37,668 bases of DNA, taken from contig JAUIGQ010000010.1 of assembly GCA_030429925.1 (NCBI GenBank), positions 1 to 37,668 on the forward strand, written 5' to 3'. Both the position numbers and the translations under genes were made by a program. This DNA comes from Bacteroidia bacterium. GTDB taxonomy: Bacteria > Bacteroidota > Bacteroidia > Flavobacteriales_E > Vicingaceae. Shown here piece after piece: positions 26,995 through 36,735 of this stretch. The notes under the pieces were generated by a model. It saw nothing but the letters and a program-made list of their open reading frames with translations. It ran no database searches and was not told where the DNA came from. How positions within the stretch are numbered: the first letter of the stretch is position 1; every line of letters starts with the position of its first letter.

Positions 26995-28269
26995 CTATAC
27001 TTCTTCTATTGCTTCTTCGATCAGTTTTCCGAATTCAAAAACATCTTCGAATGAATTATATAGTGGGGCAGGGGCGATCCTGATCACATTGGGTTCTCGC
27101 CAATCTGCTACAACACCTTTTTCACTAATCCTATTGAATAGCTCTTTTCCTTTTCCACTCATTAATATCGAGAGTTGTGCACCTCTGCTTTCCGGAGTAA
27201 TGATCTTTAGATCAACTCCTTCATTTCTGTTTGATATATCCTTGAGGATAAAGTCTAAATAAGAAGTGAGCATTTTTTGTTTATTCAATAGCCTTTCCAT
27301 TCCTGCCTTACAATGAATGTCTAAAGCCAATTTATGCACAGCCATAGCTAATACGGGTGCATTGCTCAACTGCCAGCCATCTGCTCCGTAGGCGGGTTTG
27401 AACCCTTGACGCATCATGAATCTATCTTCAGAAGGGGTTCCCCACCATCCTGCGAATCGATCTAGACTTTCATCTTGAGCATGTTTGTCGTGGACAAATA
27501 TCCCGGCAACACTTCCAGGTCCGGAGTTCAAATATTTATAAGAACACCAAGCGGCAAAATCCACCCCCCATTCGTGCAACTTAAGTTCAACATTCCCGCT
27601 GGCATGAGCCAGGTCGAAGCCAACGATAATTCCAAGCTCATTTGCAAGGGCGGCAATTTCTTTCATCGGCATTTTCTGGCCGGTATAATAATTTACACCA
27701 CCTATCATGATCATGGCGATCTCTTCAGCATGATCTTTTATGGTTTGGAGAATGTCATCTTCTCTGAGATAATTTTCTCCCTCTCTGGGATGCAGCTCCA
27801 TGAGGTCTTTTTGTGGGTCCAGTCCATAGTGTTTCAATTGAGACTCAAGAGCATATTGATCAGAAGGAAAGGCTTTAGCTTCACAAAGTATCTTACATTT
27901 CTTTCCTTTGGGATTGAAGAAGGAAACCATTAAGAAATGCAAGTTAGCAGTTAGACTGCCCATAGCGGCTACTTCAGTTTCTTTTGCCCCCATTATCTCT
28001 GCCAAGGGTTTCCTGAACATTTCATGATAACTGAACCAAGGATGTCTTGCTTCAAAATGCCCATCAACCCCAAATGTGGCCCAATCATCTAGTTCGATCT
28101 GCAAAGCTTTGCTGGCATCTTTTGGCTGTAATCCAAGGGAGTTGCCTGTAAAATAAACCTTGTTGCTCCCATCTTCTTTTTTGGGGAAAAGAAATTCATT
28201 TCGAAAATCTCTCAATTCGTCAGAGGCATCTAAGCCTTTCGCAAAATCGATATTGTTCTGAAATTCCAT
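26995..28269 (-). CDS. kynU: Kynureninase
   Basis: This 424-residue PLP enzyme splits 3-hydroxykynurenine (or kynurenine) into 3-hydroxyanthranilate (or anthranilate) and alanine. Family marks are YFTGNSLGLQPK (39-50), DDWATFGVDGHFEARHPWFS (61-80), GSLTANLHFLM (104-114) and the PLP-stabilising aspartate D219 in VGFDLAHASGN. The Schiff-base lysine is K245 in WCSYKYLNSGPG. The later NAPVLAMAVHK and SRGAQLSI segments also match. Length is normal. It has its own promoter-like sequence just upstream, inside the end of the UbiA-like gene. The product with neighbouring kmo would be 3-hydroxyanthranilate. Confidence 0.96.
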   Translation of the reverse strand: MEFQNNIDFAKGLDASDELRDFRNEFLFPKKEDGSNKVYFTGNSLGLQPKDASKALQIELDDWATFGVDGHFEARHPWFSYHEMFRKPLAEIMGAKETEVAAMGSLTANLHFLMVSFFNPKGKKCKILCEAKAFPSDQYALESQLKHYGLDPQKDLMELHPREGENYLREDDILQTIKDHAEEIAMIMIGGVNYYTGQKMPMKEIAALANELGIIVGFDLAHASGNVELKLHEWGVDFAAWCSYKYLNSGPGSVAGIFVHDKHAQDESLDRFAGWWGTPSEDRFMMRQGFKPAYGADGWQLSNAPVLAMAVHKLALDIHCKAGMERLLNKQKMLTSYLDFILKDISNRNEGVDLKIITPESRGAQLSILMSGKGKELFNRISEKGVVADWREPNVIRIAPAPLYNSFEDVFEFGKLIEEAIEEV

Positions 28270-28285
28270 AGTAAAAATTAGAGTT

Positions 28286-28318
28286 CAAATATACTACCCT
28301 CTACCAAAGTTGCCTAAA
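28286..28318 (-). promoter_or_regulatory. Candidate Bacteroidetes promoter for kynU-kmo
   Basis: On the minus strand TTTA (28318-28315, one base from TTTG) is followed after 21 bases by TATATTTG (28293-28286), an exact TAnnTTTG match. The kynU ATG lies 16 bases further on. The -33 part lies within the last codons of the UbiA-like gene, so kynU can be transcribed independently. Confidence 0.5.
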
Positions 28319-29176
28319 CAAAATGCTCAACAAATAAGGGAAAATAAGGGATAGTTCAATTAAAAGAGAATAGTACTTGTCGGCTTTGCCTTCTCTGACC
28401 TGTAATAGGCAAATGAGTAAGAAGATAGAAGAGCTGAGGTATGCCAATAGATGGATCCAGTCTTCGTCAAGGATCAAAAGGGGGATCAGGATAAGATTGG
28501 AAAGTAGTAAAGCCAATATAGCGATGAACTTACTTCTCTTGATATTCAAAACTCCCGGTAAGGTTTTCAATTCATCTAGTTGGTCCGACTCCAGATCTCT
28601 AATATCGAAGGGTATTATTTCAGCGATCATATAAAAGAATGCCGCAAGGAATAAAAGGAGTCTATTGTTATCAATAAGCATGTCTTGAGCGGGAAGGAGT
28701 ATAGCAGCAGCAGACCAAGTGATAGATATGATAAAGAGCTTTAAAAGAGGGATCCTTCTCAGGTTCATGCCTTCACTTAATCCTTGAATATAGAACAATG
28801 ACAATAAGGAAATTGGTAGGATGACCCAAAGAGTTGATCTAGGAAGATCTACAAAAAAATAGATAGCAAGAACAAAGGAGACCAATCCAAGCAACCGACT
28901 AGTTATTGGATGCTCATTCATCCATTTTACTGATTCAGATGGATAGGCAGCGGGACTAATTGCAAAGCCTAACCTTCTGTGAAAATTGTAAGTGAATAGG
29001 GTGGCCGCAAACAAGAAGAGACTCAATGAAGTTGAGGTTGAGCTTTTAGTACCCATTATCTCAATGTAGAATTGCGACATGCTGAATGCTCCAAAACCGA
29101 TCAATAAATTTCCATAAATGATTAGGTCTAATAAAGCAATGAGTCGATGGGAAAGAGCTTGCTGAAGGTTATGCAT
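28301..29176 (-). CDS. Polytopic membrane protein resembling the UbiA prenyltransferase superfamily
   Basis: This 291-residue protein has about eight or nine membrane helices. The loop PFDIRDLESDQLDELKTLPG (190-209) places D191, D194 and D198 in the spacing of the second aspartate-rich motif of UbiA enzymes, and the following KTLPGVLN resembles the TIPV/LGI segment of the family. The first motif, normally NxxxDxxxD, appears only as FTYNFHRRLG (61-70), so the usual magnesium-diphosphate site is incomplete. It could be a divergent prenyltransferase or a superfamily member with another task. It stands 31 bases upstream of kynU on the same strand and diverges from gcvP. Homologues in Bacteroidota are mostly unnamed, as far as I know. 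I am fairly sure of the fold and unsure of the activity. Confidence 0.6.
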   Translation of the reverse strand: MHNLQQALSHRLIALLDLIIYGNLLIGFGAFSMSQFYIEIMGTKSSTSTSLSLFLFAATLFTYNFHRRLGFAISPAAYPSESVKWMNEHPITSRLLGLVSFVLAIYFFVDLPRSTLWVILPISLLSLFYIQGLSEGMNLRRIPLLKLFIISITWSAAAILLPAQDMLIDNNRLLLFLAAFFYMIAEIIPFDIRDLESDQLDELKTLPGVLNIKRSKFIAILALLLSNLILIPLLILDEDWIHLLAYLSSSIFLLICLLQVREGKADKYYSLLIELSLIFPYLLSILFRQLW

Positions 29177-29283
29177 TGACAGGTTCTTTGTGCAATTATG
29201 AATTGCCCAACAAAGAAAGAAAAACTTTAGTCTGTCTGCATTGTTAGGCCATTAGAAAATGCAATATTTCGTAGCCTTTAAAG

Positions 29284-29291
29284 TATATTTG
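29284..29291 (+). promoter_or_regulatory. Candidate -7 box for gcvP
   Basis: TATATTTG matches TAnnTTTG exactly and lies 25 bases before the gcvP ATG, a plausible leader length. No good TTTG box is found 19-21 bases upstream. Confidence 0.4.
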
Positions 29292-29316
29292 CAGCCTTAA
29301 AAAATTTATAGTTCGA

Positions 29317-32196
29317 ATGACCTCAGCACCCTTTAGCAGCAGACATATTGGATTGTCTGAAGAAGACATTAAGATTGCTCTTGAAGTAATCGGAGAAGAA
29401 AGCATAGAATCTTTGATCCAAAAGACAATTCCCGCATCCATCAGGTTAAAGAAGCCTTTGGATCTGGAGGAGCCTTACAGCGAATATCAGTATATCAATC
29501 GCATCAAGGAATTGGCGCATAAGAACAAAGTATTCAAGAGTTACATTGGATTGGGATACTACAATACGAAAGTGCCCGCGGTCATCTTGAGAAACATCTT
29601 CGAAAATCCGGGATGGTATACAGCCTACACTCCTTATCAAGCCGAGATTGCTCAAGGAAGGTTGGAAGCTCTTTTGAATTTCCAAACCATGGTAACAGAT
29701 CTAACGGCCATGGATATAGCCAATGCTTCTTTATTGGATGAAGCAACTGCTGTGGCTGAAGGTATGAGCTTGATGTATGCCTCAAGGAATAGAGATATGG
29801 TTAAAGCCGGGGTAAATAAATTCTTTGTGGCGGCTGATAGTTTTCCTCAAACAATAGATCTCTTAAAAACTAGGACAGAACCTATAGGCGTTGAGTTGGT
29901 GATCGCAGATCCAGAGACCTATGATTTTAGTGATGACATTTTTGGAGCCTTCTTGCAATACCCAAATGTAAATGGGAAAGTAGTAGATTACTCGGATTTC
30001 ATCAAGAAAGCCCATGCTAAGGGTGCCTTGGTAGGCGTAGCAGCTGATCTTTTGAGTTTGGCATTGTTAAAGCCGCCCGGAGAATGGGGGGCAGATGTAG
30101 TGTGCGGAACAACTCAGAGATTTGGAATTCCAATGGGATTTGGTGGTCCACATGCTGCCTATTTTGCTACCAGAGATGACTTTAAGAGGCATGTTCCCGG
30201 AAGGATCATTGGTTTGTCTGTTGATGCAGATGGGAAACCAGCCTTGAGAATGGCACTGCAAACAAGGGAGCAGCATATTAAAAGAGATCGAGCTACGTCC
30301 AATATTTGCACAGCACAAGTGTTGCTGGCAGTGATGGCAGGAATGTATTCGGTATATCATGGAAAAGAGGGTATCAAGACCATTGCTCGTTCTATCCATG
30401 CATACACTCATCAAGTTGCAGTCTCACTTAAGAATATGGGATATGCCATAAAAGAGGGGCAGTATTTCGACACATTATGGGTAGATCTAGGAGAGAACAA
30501 AGCAGACGATCTCTTGAATTTTGCAGCTGAAAGAATGATCAACTTGAGAAAGGTTGATGATAGATCTATTGCATTGAGTTTGAATGAGGCGGTTGAATTA
30601 GGAGAACTAAATAATTTGATCCAGCTTTTTGCAGATTTCAAGAAGGCTGATTTTACTAGAGTTCAAAATGTCACAGAAGATTGTGAGCTTTCAGACGCTG
30701 TATTAAGAAAAAGCAGTTTCCTTACTCATCCTGTTTTCAATAGATACAATACCGAAACGGAAATGATGAGGTATATCAAGCGATTAGAGAATAAGGATTT
30801 TTCATTGGTTCATGGGATGATCCCTTTGGGTTCTTGTACGATGAAGTTGAATGCGGCCACAGAATTAACACCATTGAGCTGGCCTGAGTTTGCCAACATT
30901 CATCCATTTGCACCGAAGGATCAAGTAGAAGGTTACTATGAAATGATCCATGAGCTGGAAAGAGACCTATCGGAAATTACCGGTTTCCATGCTGTTTCTT
31001 TACAACCAAACTCTGGCGCCCAAGGAGAGTATGCCGGTTTGATGGTCATAAGAGCTTACCATGAAAGCAGGGGGGACCATCACAGGAATATCGCTTTGAT
31101 CCCATCATCTGCGCACGGAACAAATCCAGCTTCAGCTGTAATGGCCGGGATGAATGTTGTAGTTGTAAAATGTGATGAGAGTGGAAATATCGACCTAGCG
31201 GATTTAGAAGAAAAGGCTAAGCAGCATAGCGAGAACCTCTCTTGTTTAATGATTACCTATCCTTCAACTCACGGAGTGTTTGAAGAAGAGGTAGTGAGAA
31301 TTACAGAGATCATTCATGAGCATGGCGGACAGGTTTATATGGATGGTGCAAATATGAATGCTCAGGTTGGGTTGACAAATCCAGCAAATATTGGAGCAGA
31401 TGTTTGTCACTTGAACTTGCACAAAACCTTTGCGATACCGCACGGTGGAGGTGGTCCCGGAATGGGGCCAATAGGAGTAGCAGAGCACCTAGCTCCCTTT
31501 TTGCCAGGTAATCCATTGGTTAAGACTGGAGGAGAAAAAGCTATCAGTTCTATTTCAGCAGCTCCATTTGGAAGTGCCTTAGTTTTGCTGATCTCTCATG
31601 CTTATATTAAAATGTTGGGAACAGCTGGTTTAACCAGATCAACAGAAGTGGCGATCCTTAGTGCAAACTACATTAAGGCAAAATTGAACGGAGCATTTGA
31701 TATTCTATACCAAGGAAAGAACAATACAGTGGCTCATGAGATGATCTTGGATTGCAGAGAGTTTAAACAAACTTCCGGAGTAGAGGTAACTGACATAGCC
31801 AAGCGTTTGATGGATTATGGATTCCATGCCCCAACAGTGTCCTTTCCAGTTGCCAACACCCTAATGGTAGAACCAACTGAAAGTGAGAGTTTGGTTGAGT
31901 TGGATCGTTTTGTTGATGCAATGTTGAGTATCAGAGATGAGATCAATGAAATTGAAAAAGGAGAGTTTGATAAGGCGAATAACGTGCTAAAGAATTCACC
32001 TCATACTCAAGAGCTTTTAACCTCTGATGAATGGAACTTCCCATATTCAAGAAAGAAAGCAGCTTATCCACTTGAAGGCATCTTAGAACAAAAGTTCTGG
32101 GCAGCTGTTAGAAGAGTAGATAATGCCTATGGAGATCGAAATCTTGTCTGTAGCTGTCCTCCAATGGAGGAGTATGAAATGACAGACTTAGGTTAA
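29317..32196 (+). CDS. gcvP: Glycine dehydrogenase (aminomethyl-transferring), P protein
   Basis: This 959-residue PLP enzyme decarboxylates glycine and loads the remaining aminomethyl group onto lipoylated GcvH. It is the single-chain form with both halves fused. The N-terminal half begins after [12 protein letters not shown] and includes [20 protein letters not shown] and [15 protein letters not shown]. The C-terminal half includes [33 protein letters not shown] and [13 protein letters not shown]. The PLP lysine is in [20 protein letters not shown], encoded around 31.42 kb. The end CSCPPMEEY is typical. Length is normal and no disruption is seen. It is a monocistronic-looking unit, separate from gcvH at 16.4 kb. 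Confidence 0.97.
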   Translation: MTSAPFSSRHIGLSEEDIKIALEVIGEESIESLIQKTIPASIRLKKPLDLEEPYSEYQYINRIKELAHKNKVFKSYIGLGYYNTKVPAVILRNIFENPGWYTAYTPYQAEIAQGRLEALLNFQTMVTDLTAMDIANASLLDEATAVAEGMSLMYASRNRDMVKAGVNKFFVAADSFPQTIDLLKTRTEPIGVELVIADPETYDFSDDIFGAFLQYPNVNGKVVDYSDFIKKAHAKGALVGVAADLLSLALLKPPGEWGADVVCGTTQRFGIPMGFGGPHAAYFATRDDFKRHVPGRIIGLSVDADGKPALRMALQTREQHIKRDRATSNICTAQVLLAVMAGMYSVYHGKEGIKTIARSIHAYTHQVAVSLKNMGYAIKEGQYFDTLWVDLGENKADDLLNFAAERMINLRKVDDRSIALSLNEAVELGELNNLIQLFADFKKADFTRVQNVTEDCELSDAVLRKSSFLTHPVFNRYNTETEMMRYIKRLENKDFSLVHGMIPLGSCTMKLNAATELTPLSWPEFANIHPFAPKDQVEGYYEMIHELERDLSEITGFHAVSLQPNSGAQGEYAGLMVIRAYHESRGDHHRNIALIPSSAHGTNPASAVMAGMNVVVVKCDESGNIDLADLEEKAKQHSENLSCLMITYPSTHGVFEEEVVRITEIIHEHGGQVYMDGANMNAQVGLTNPANIGADVCHLNLHKTFAIPHGGGGPGMGPIGVAEHLAPFLPGNPLVKTGGEKAISSISAAPFGSALVLLISHAYIKMLGTAGLTRSTEVAILSANYIKAKLNGAFDILYQGKNNTVAHEMILDCREFKQTSGVEVTDIAKRLMDYGFHAPTVSFPVANTLMVEPTESESLVELDRFVDAMLSIRDEINEIEKGEFDKANNVLKNSPHTQELLTSDEWNFPYSRKKAAYPLEGILEQKFWAAVRRVDNAYGDRNLVCSCPPMEEYEMTDLG

Positions 32197-32224
32197 GGGC
32201 TTCATAAATTATCGTTAACATTTC

Positions 32225-32255
32225 TTTACATAATTAACATTAATGCTTATCTTTA
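32225..32255 (+). promoter_or_regulatory. Candidate promoter of the first large T9SS cargo gene
   Basis: TTTA (32225-32228) and TATCTTTA (32248-32255) are each one base from the Bacteroidetes -33 and -7 boxes with the ideal 19-base spacing. They precede the ATG by 38 bases, leaving an AT-rich leader, which is typical of strongly expressed genes in this phylum. Confidence 0.5.
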
Positions 32256-32293
32256 TAGGCTGAATTAAAATTGTTTAACTAAAACTCTTAAAA

Positions 32294-34243
32294 ATGAAGA
32301 AAAATTACCTTCTATTGACGGGGTTAATTTTGATGGCTTCGGTTGGTTTTTCTCAAGGCATAGTGCAGAGTAACCAAATCGATCGTGGTACACCAAAATT
32401 GACTGTAGGCGATCCAGAGCCTATTATTAAAAGAGCTCAACAGCCAAAGGCTTTGGGTGATACTATTTTTTATGAAGATTTCGGTACAGGTACTCCAACC
32501 TCGCTTCCAGCAGGATGGTCAGTAACTAACCTATCTTCTGTTACTACTAATGCATGGATTTGGTCGAATACTGCTCCTGGTGGACAGTACTCAACTAATA
32601 CTACTGCATTGAACTCAACAACGGGATCAAATGGATATATGTCACTTCCTTGTGACCTTTATAACACTCCATTCCCAACAGGTGGCCCTGTAGCTATGGA
32701 CACATGGTTTACATCTCCATCATTCTCAATCAGTCCTCAAAGAGGATCAGTGATCATCAAGTACGAGCAAGCAATGAGATATTGCTGTAGTACACTTAAT
32801 GAGCTTGTTTTAGAAGTAAGTTCAGATGGTGTTAACTGGAGTGTACCTTACGATGCGATCAATGGATTTGGACCTAACACTGTTATTTCAAATGCTACAG
32901 TATCTGAGATCAACGTATCTCCAGATCTAGGTTACCAAAGTACAGGATACTTGAGATTCCGTTCAACTGGTAATTCTCACTACTACTGGATGATTGATGA
33001 TGTATTGGTTTATGAAGGAGCAGCCAACCAATTGGTTTTGGAAGATTTCGATATGAAGTTCCACGCTTCTTATGATATCACTCCTATTTACAGAATCTTA
33101 CCTCTAGTTAATGTTCCTGCTGTTGTTTACCAAGGAATGTCATACAATGCTGGTGCGAATGTTCAAACTAATGTTGATTTGAACTTAGATGTTATCATGG
33201 ACTCTACTATTGGTGGAGGACCTGGACAAGGAGTGGTACACTCTGCGTCAGCTTCTGTAGGATTATCAATTCCTTCTCAGCAAAGAGATACAACTGATAT
33301 CACCAATCCATTCTTCTCATTCAACGCTGGATGGTACAGAAACAGATTGTATATTACTTCTGATTCAGTAAACCAAAATCCTGCTGGAGCAACTGACAAT
33401 TACACATTTGCTTTGACAAATGATACAGTTATTGCATTGGATAGAGGACCTTCTTTCTACGTAGGTTCATCTGGACCTCCTTCTTATGTTGGTGGTGGAC
33501 AAGATAATGATGCAGCTGCTGCATTGATGATCTTAGATTCTGGTGTTTCTGTTCCTGTATTGTCTATCTCTGTATGGCCTGCCATCAGAACTGAGACTGA
33601 TGGATTGTCTATCTCTCCAAGAATTTGGAGATTTGAAGAGGATAGCGCAACATTGAATGCTGCGGTACTAACTCCTCCGGTTGGACAGTCTCCATTCTCT
33701 ACACAGATCGATACATCTAATCAAGGAACTTGGGTTACTATGCCAATCTTCCCTCCAGTAATTCTTAATGCCGGTGCTTATTACTTCGGTGTTGAGCAAA
33801 CTGGTGGTGGTTCAAATGGTAAGGAACTTTGGCTAGGAAGAGATCAAGGGCAAGAATCACTTGCGCCTGCTTTCTCAAACATCTTCTTCTTGAATGAGCC
33901 AGGTAACGCTAGATGGATTGCACCTCCAAGATTGTTGGGTATTAGATTCAACGGTAGTTTCACAACTGGAATTACTACTGAAACAGCTGAGGCTAATGTT
34001 GAATTCAACGTTTATCCTAACCCTAACAATGGACTATTTACATTGAAAGCTAATTCTCCAAAGCCAACAACTTACATCATGAATGTAAGAAATATGGTAG
34101 GACAGACTGTAATGTCTGAAGCAATGAATGTAAATGGAAATGCTACAAGACAGATCGATCTTACTTCATTCGAAAAAGGAGTTTACTTTGTAACTCTTGA
34201 GAACGGAGAAGAAAGACTAGTTAAGAAAGTAGTGGTTAAGTAA
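32294..34243 (+). CDS. Large T9SS-exported surface protein with jelly-roll-like domain and type A sorting domain
   Basis: This 649-residue protein has a signal peptide (residues 1-20, MKKNYLLLTGLILMASVGFS). A jelly-roll or MAM-like adhesin domain follows (about 55-245): it begins YEDFGTGTPTSLPAGWSVTN and ends HYYWMIDDVLVYEG, with three cysteines (LPCDLYN and a vicinal pair RYCC). A second beta-rich region (~250-560) contains GGGQDNDAAAALMILDSGVS and YYFGVEQTGGGSNGKELWLG. The sorting domain starts near residue 568 (FNVYPNPNNGLFTLKAN) and ends GVYFVTLENGEERLVKKVVV. Codon choice is more uniform than in neighbouring genes, which hints at high expression. It is followed by a strong terminator and then by a paralogue. 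A surface or adhesion role is an inference from architecture. Confidence 0.88.
   Translation: MKKNYLLLTGLILMASVGFSQGIVQSNQIDRGTPKLTVGDPEPIIKRAQQPKALGDTIFYEDFGTGTPTSLPAGWSVTNLSSVTTNAWIWSNTAPGGQYSTNTTALNSTTGSNGYMSLPCDLYNTPFPTGGPVAMDTWFTSPSFSISPQRGSVIIKYEQAMRYCCSTLNELVLEVSSDGVNWSVPYDAINGFGPNTVISNATVSEINVSPDLGYQSTGYLRFRSTGNSHYYWMIDDVLVYEGAANQLVLEDFDMKFHASYDITPIYRILPLVNVPAVVYQGMSYNAGANVQTNVDLNLDVIMDSTIGGGPGQGVVHSASASVGLSIPSQQRDTTDITNPFFSFNAGWYRNRLYITSDSVNQNPAGATDNYTFALTNDTVIALDRGPSFYVGSSGPPSYVGGGQDNDAAAALMILDSGVSVPVLSISVWPAIRTETDGLSISPRIWRFEEDSATLNAAVLTPPVGQSPFSTQIDTSNQGTWVTMPIFPPVILNAGAYYFGVEQTGGGSNGKELWLGRDQGQESLAPAFSNIFFLNEPGNARWIAPPRLLGIRFNGSFTTGITTETAEANVEFNVYPNPNNGLFTLKANSPKPTTYIMNVRNMVGQTVMSEAMNVNGNATRQIDLTSFEKGVYFVTLENGEERLVKKVVVK
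33491..33960 (+). repeat. Copy 1 of near-identical block shared by the tandem T9SS cargo genes
   Basis: This 470-base stretch aligns without gaps to 35641-36110, at a constant offset of 2,150 bases. Exact runs reach 38 bases (33542-33579 against 35692-35729). The 5' parts of the two genes are much more diverged at synonymous sites. Confidence 0.8.
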
Positions 34244-34261
34244 TTTAACCCTCCATAATAT

Positions 34262-34294
34262 AAACCCCGTAACCATCGGTTACGGGGTTTTTTT
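34262..34294 (+). terminator. Rho-independent terminator after the first T9SS cargo gene
   Basis: A 13-base stem (AAACCCCGTAACC pairing with GGTTACGGGGTTT) with a three-base ATC loop is followed by four more T residues. It starts 18 bases after the stop codon and separates the two paralogues into different transcripts. Confidence 0.92.
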
Positions 34295-34440
34295 ATGCCT
34301 TTTCGTGAAACCCTTTATGTATTATTTAGACCTATTTGGCTGTATATCAACTCCATTCATGTGATTCTAGACCTATTATCTTTCCATACATGCGTTATTT
34401 ACATTGAATTGAACAATTGTAAACCATAAACACTACTGCT

Positions 34441-36219
34441 ATGAAAAGATCTTATTCAATACTAATGGGTCTGACTTTCATGACTGTATCAGTATTCTCT
34501 CAGAGTTTGCTGAACAGTAATCAGATCGAAAAGGGAGTTCCAAGACTGACCCCGGCGGAGGATGCACCTTCCGTCAAAAAAAGCTCTCAATTAAAAGCCC
34601 CTCCCACGGGAGCTACAATATTTTTATCAGAAAACTTTGGAACAGGATCACCAACATCTTTGCCAGCCGGTTGGTCTGTTACCAATATTTCTTCTGTGCC
34701 TTCCAATCAATGGATTTGGTCAAACACAGCACCAGGTGGGCAATATTCTACCTCGATCACTGCCTTAAATTCAACTACCGGTGCCAATGGGTTTATGTCT
34801 TTACCTAGTGGATTATTCAATACTCCCATTCCACCAACAGGCGCCGCTGTTATGGATACCTGGTTCACTTCTCCAGCCTTTTCTATTGGAACCAATGTGG
34901 GATCTGTAATTGTTGAATATCAGCATTATGCGAGATATTGCTGCAACATTTCAAATGAATTGGTGTTGGAGGTAAGCCCAGACGGCATCAATTGGAGTGC
35001 TCCCTATGATGCTGTTGCCGGGCTACAACCTAATACTTTAACTGTAAATGGTCAGCTCATGCGTATTAATGTCTCGGCAGACCTCGCTTACCAACAAACT
35101 GGTTATATCCGTTTTAGATCTACCGGAAACTCTCACTATTTCTGGATGATCGATGACATATATGTGTATGAGGGAAAACAGAATGAATTGGTATTGGAGG
35201 ATTTTTCACTCAAGTTTCATCCTCAGTATAGTATCACTCCTGTTTATAGACTATTGCCAATTATTAACGTTCCACAAGTATTATACACAGGAGAGACCTT
35301 TAATTCCGGCTCCAATGCGCAAACTAATGTGAACCTCTGGGTAGATGTGATCATGGACTCAACTATTTCCGGGGGACAAGGATCCGGATTGGTTTATAGG
35401 AATTCTTCCTTAATTGGTGCCACTGTGCCTTCCTTACAAAGAGATGTTGAAGATGTTACAAATCCTTTCTTCTCATTCAATACAGGTTGGTATAGAAATA
35501 AGGTATATGTAACCTCAGATTCCTTGCCTCAAGCTGCACCAATTGCAACAGGAGAGTACAGTTTTGCATTAACGGCTGATACTGTCGTGGCATTGGATAG
35601 AGGAGTTTTTCAAGGGTCATCTGGCCCCCCAACATATGTTGGAGGTGGGCAAGATAATGATGCAGCTGCTGCCTTAATGATATTAGATTCCGGTGTTTCT
35701 GTTCCTGTATTGTCTATCTCTGTATGGCCAGCCATTAGAACTGAAACAGACGGATTGTCAATTTCTCCAAGAATTTGGAGATTTGATGAAGATAGCGCAA
35801 CATTGAATGCTGCTGTATTAAACCCTCCGGTTGGACAGTCGCCCTTTTCTACATTAATAGATACAAACAATCAAGGAACTTGGGTTACAATGCCAATCTT
35901 CCCGCCTGTAATTCTGTCTCCTGGTGCTTATTACTTTGGAGTTGAGCAAACAGGTGGCGGTTCAAATGGTAAAGAATTGTGGCTAGGTAGGGATGTGGTT
36001 CAAGAAAGTATAGCTCCTCCTTTGTCAAATATCTTCTTCTTGAATGAGCCTGGAAATGGAAGATGGATCAATCCAGGAAGATTATTGGGTATTAGATTCA
36101 ACGGAAGCTTCCCTACCGGAATTGCTGCTGAGAAAGCTGAAGAAGAAGTTGAATTTAGCGTTTACCCAAATCCTAATAACGGTCTCTTAACTTTAAAGGC
36201 TAACTCATCACGACCAACA
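34441..36219 (+). CDS. Second T9SS cargo paralogue, 3' end lost at a sequence junction
   Basis: This is a tandem paralogue of the preceding cargo gene, with the same layout. It has a signal peptide (residues 1-20, ending VSVFSQ), a jelly-roll-like domain beginning SENFGTGSPTSLPAGWSVTN, the vicinal cysteine pair RYCC, and the shared GGGQDNDAAAALMILDSG block. The start of the sorting domain is FSVYPNPNNGLLTLKANSS. Homology to the first copy stops after residue ~593 (SRPT, base ~36219). There the first copy continues with about 55 more sorting-domain residues, but here unrelated sequence begins. The reading frame runs on to a stop at 36294, but that tail is foreign. The gene is probably whole in the organism. 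The third cysteine of copy 1 (LPCDLYN) is replaced by serine here (LPSGLFN). Confidence 0.85.
35641..36110 (+). repeat. Copy 2 of near-identical block shared by the tandem T9SS cargo genes
   Basis: This block aligns gap-free with 33491-33960. It lies in the central-to-late part of the second paralogue, just before its truncated sorting domain. Confidence 0.8.
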
Positions 36220-36225
36220 TCTTGC
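36205..36225. other. Sequence junction 1: T9SS cargo gene to foreign MFS fragment
   Basis: Similarity of the second cargo gene to its paralogue ends at about 36219. From about 36219 another frame reads as the interior of a major facilitator protein, and base composition becomes more GC-rich. No terminal repeats, integrase or target-site duplication is visible. A chimeric assembly join is the simplest explanation. Confidence 0.75.
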
Positions 36226-36720
36226 GTTTCTTCATCGTCCTCGGATTCCTGTTTATTGATGGACCCGAAGACGCGTGGCTCATCTATGCCCTGACTATTT
36301 CTCAATTTGTTGTGTCCGCCTTTTTTCAACCGGCACAAGCGGCCATCCTACCTAGTCTGGTGGAAGGCAGCCAGGAGTTATTAGAGGCAAATACCCTTTC
36401 TTCTATCACTTGGTCAGCTATGTTAACTTTGGGGGCAGCTTTGGGTGGCCTCGTGGCCAGTCTGTTTGGCGTATCTTTCGCGCTCATCATCGATGCCGTT
36501 ACTTTTTTAATAGCGGCCTTGTTTATCTGGCGAATTGAGGCGGGACCACGCTCGGAAACGGCCGTTTCCGGACGCAGTGGTTGGCAAGATATGATGGAGG
36601 GCTTCCGTTATGTGCGCCACCATCCGCGTACGGGCCTTACCGCCTGTGTCAAGGCCTTCACTCAAATTGGCAGTCCCGATATTATGATCGCCGTTTACGC
36701 TTCCCAGATCTTTTTGATCG
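36219..36720 (+). pseudogene. Internal fragment of an MFS transporter (EntS/MFS_3-like), foreign piece
   Basis: About 165 codons read as the middle of a major facilitator superfamily transporter. Membrane helices are seen around FFIVLGFLFID, LIYALTISQFVVSAFFQPAQ, WSAMLTLGAALGGLVASLFG and VSFALIIDAVTFLIAALFIW. The pattern FFQPAQAAILPSLV, then LLEANTLSSI, then GGLVASLFGVSFALIIDAVTF is typical of the EntS-like MFS_3 group of drug or siderophore exporters. The cytoplasmic loop GWQDMMEGFRYVRHHPRTG also fits. Neither the first helices nor the C-terminal half is present. It is flanked by unrelated sequence on both sides and is richer in G+C than the rest of the window, so it is most likely a misassembled piece from another organism, possibly Chloroflexota-like (a guess). 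Confidence 0.7.
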
Positions 36721-36735
36721 GGGAAGACCAGGAAG
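36695..36735. other. Sequence junction 2: MFS fragment to mfd fragment
   Basis: Plus-strand MFS reading (IMIAVYASQIFLIGED) and minus-strand Mfd reading (LFLVFPDQKD) meet here, so one gene changes into an oppositely oriented other within about 40 bases. Both frames can be read through the stretch containing ATCTTTTTGATCGGGG, so a short shared sequence may have caused the join. Confidence 0.65.

Noticed and set aside
34295-34440. Search for a promoter of the second T9SS cargo gene
   Set aside because: Only poor matches such as TATCTTTC without a partner box were found, so nothing was annotated.
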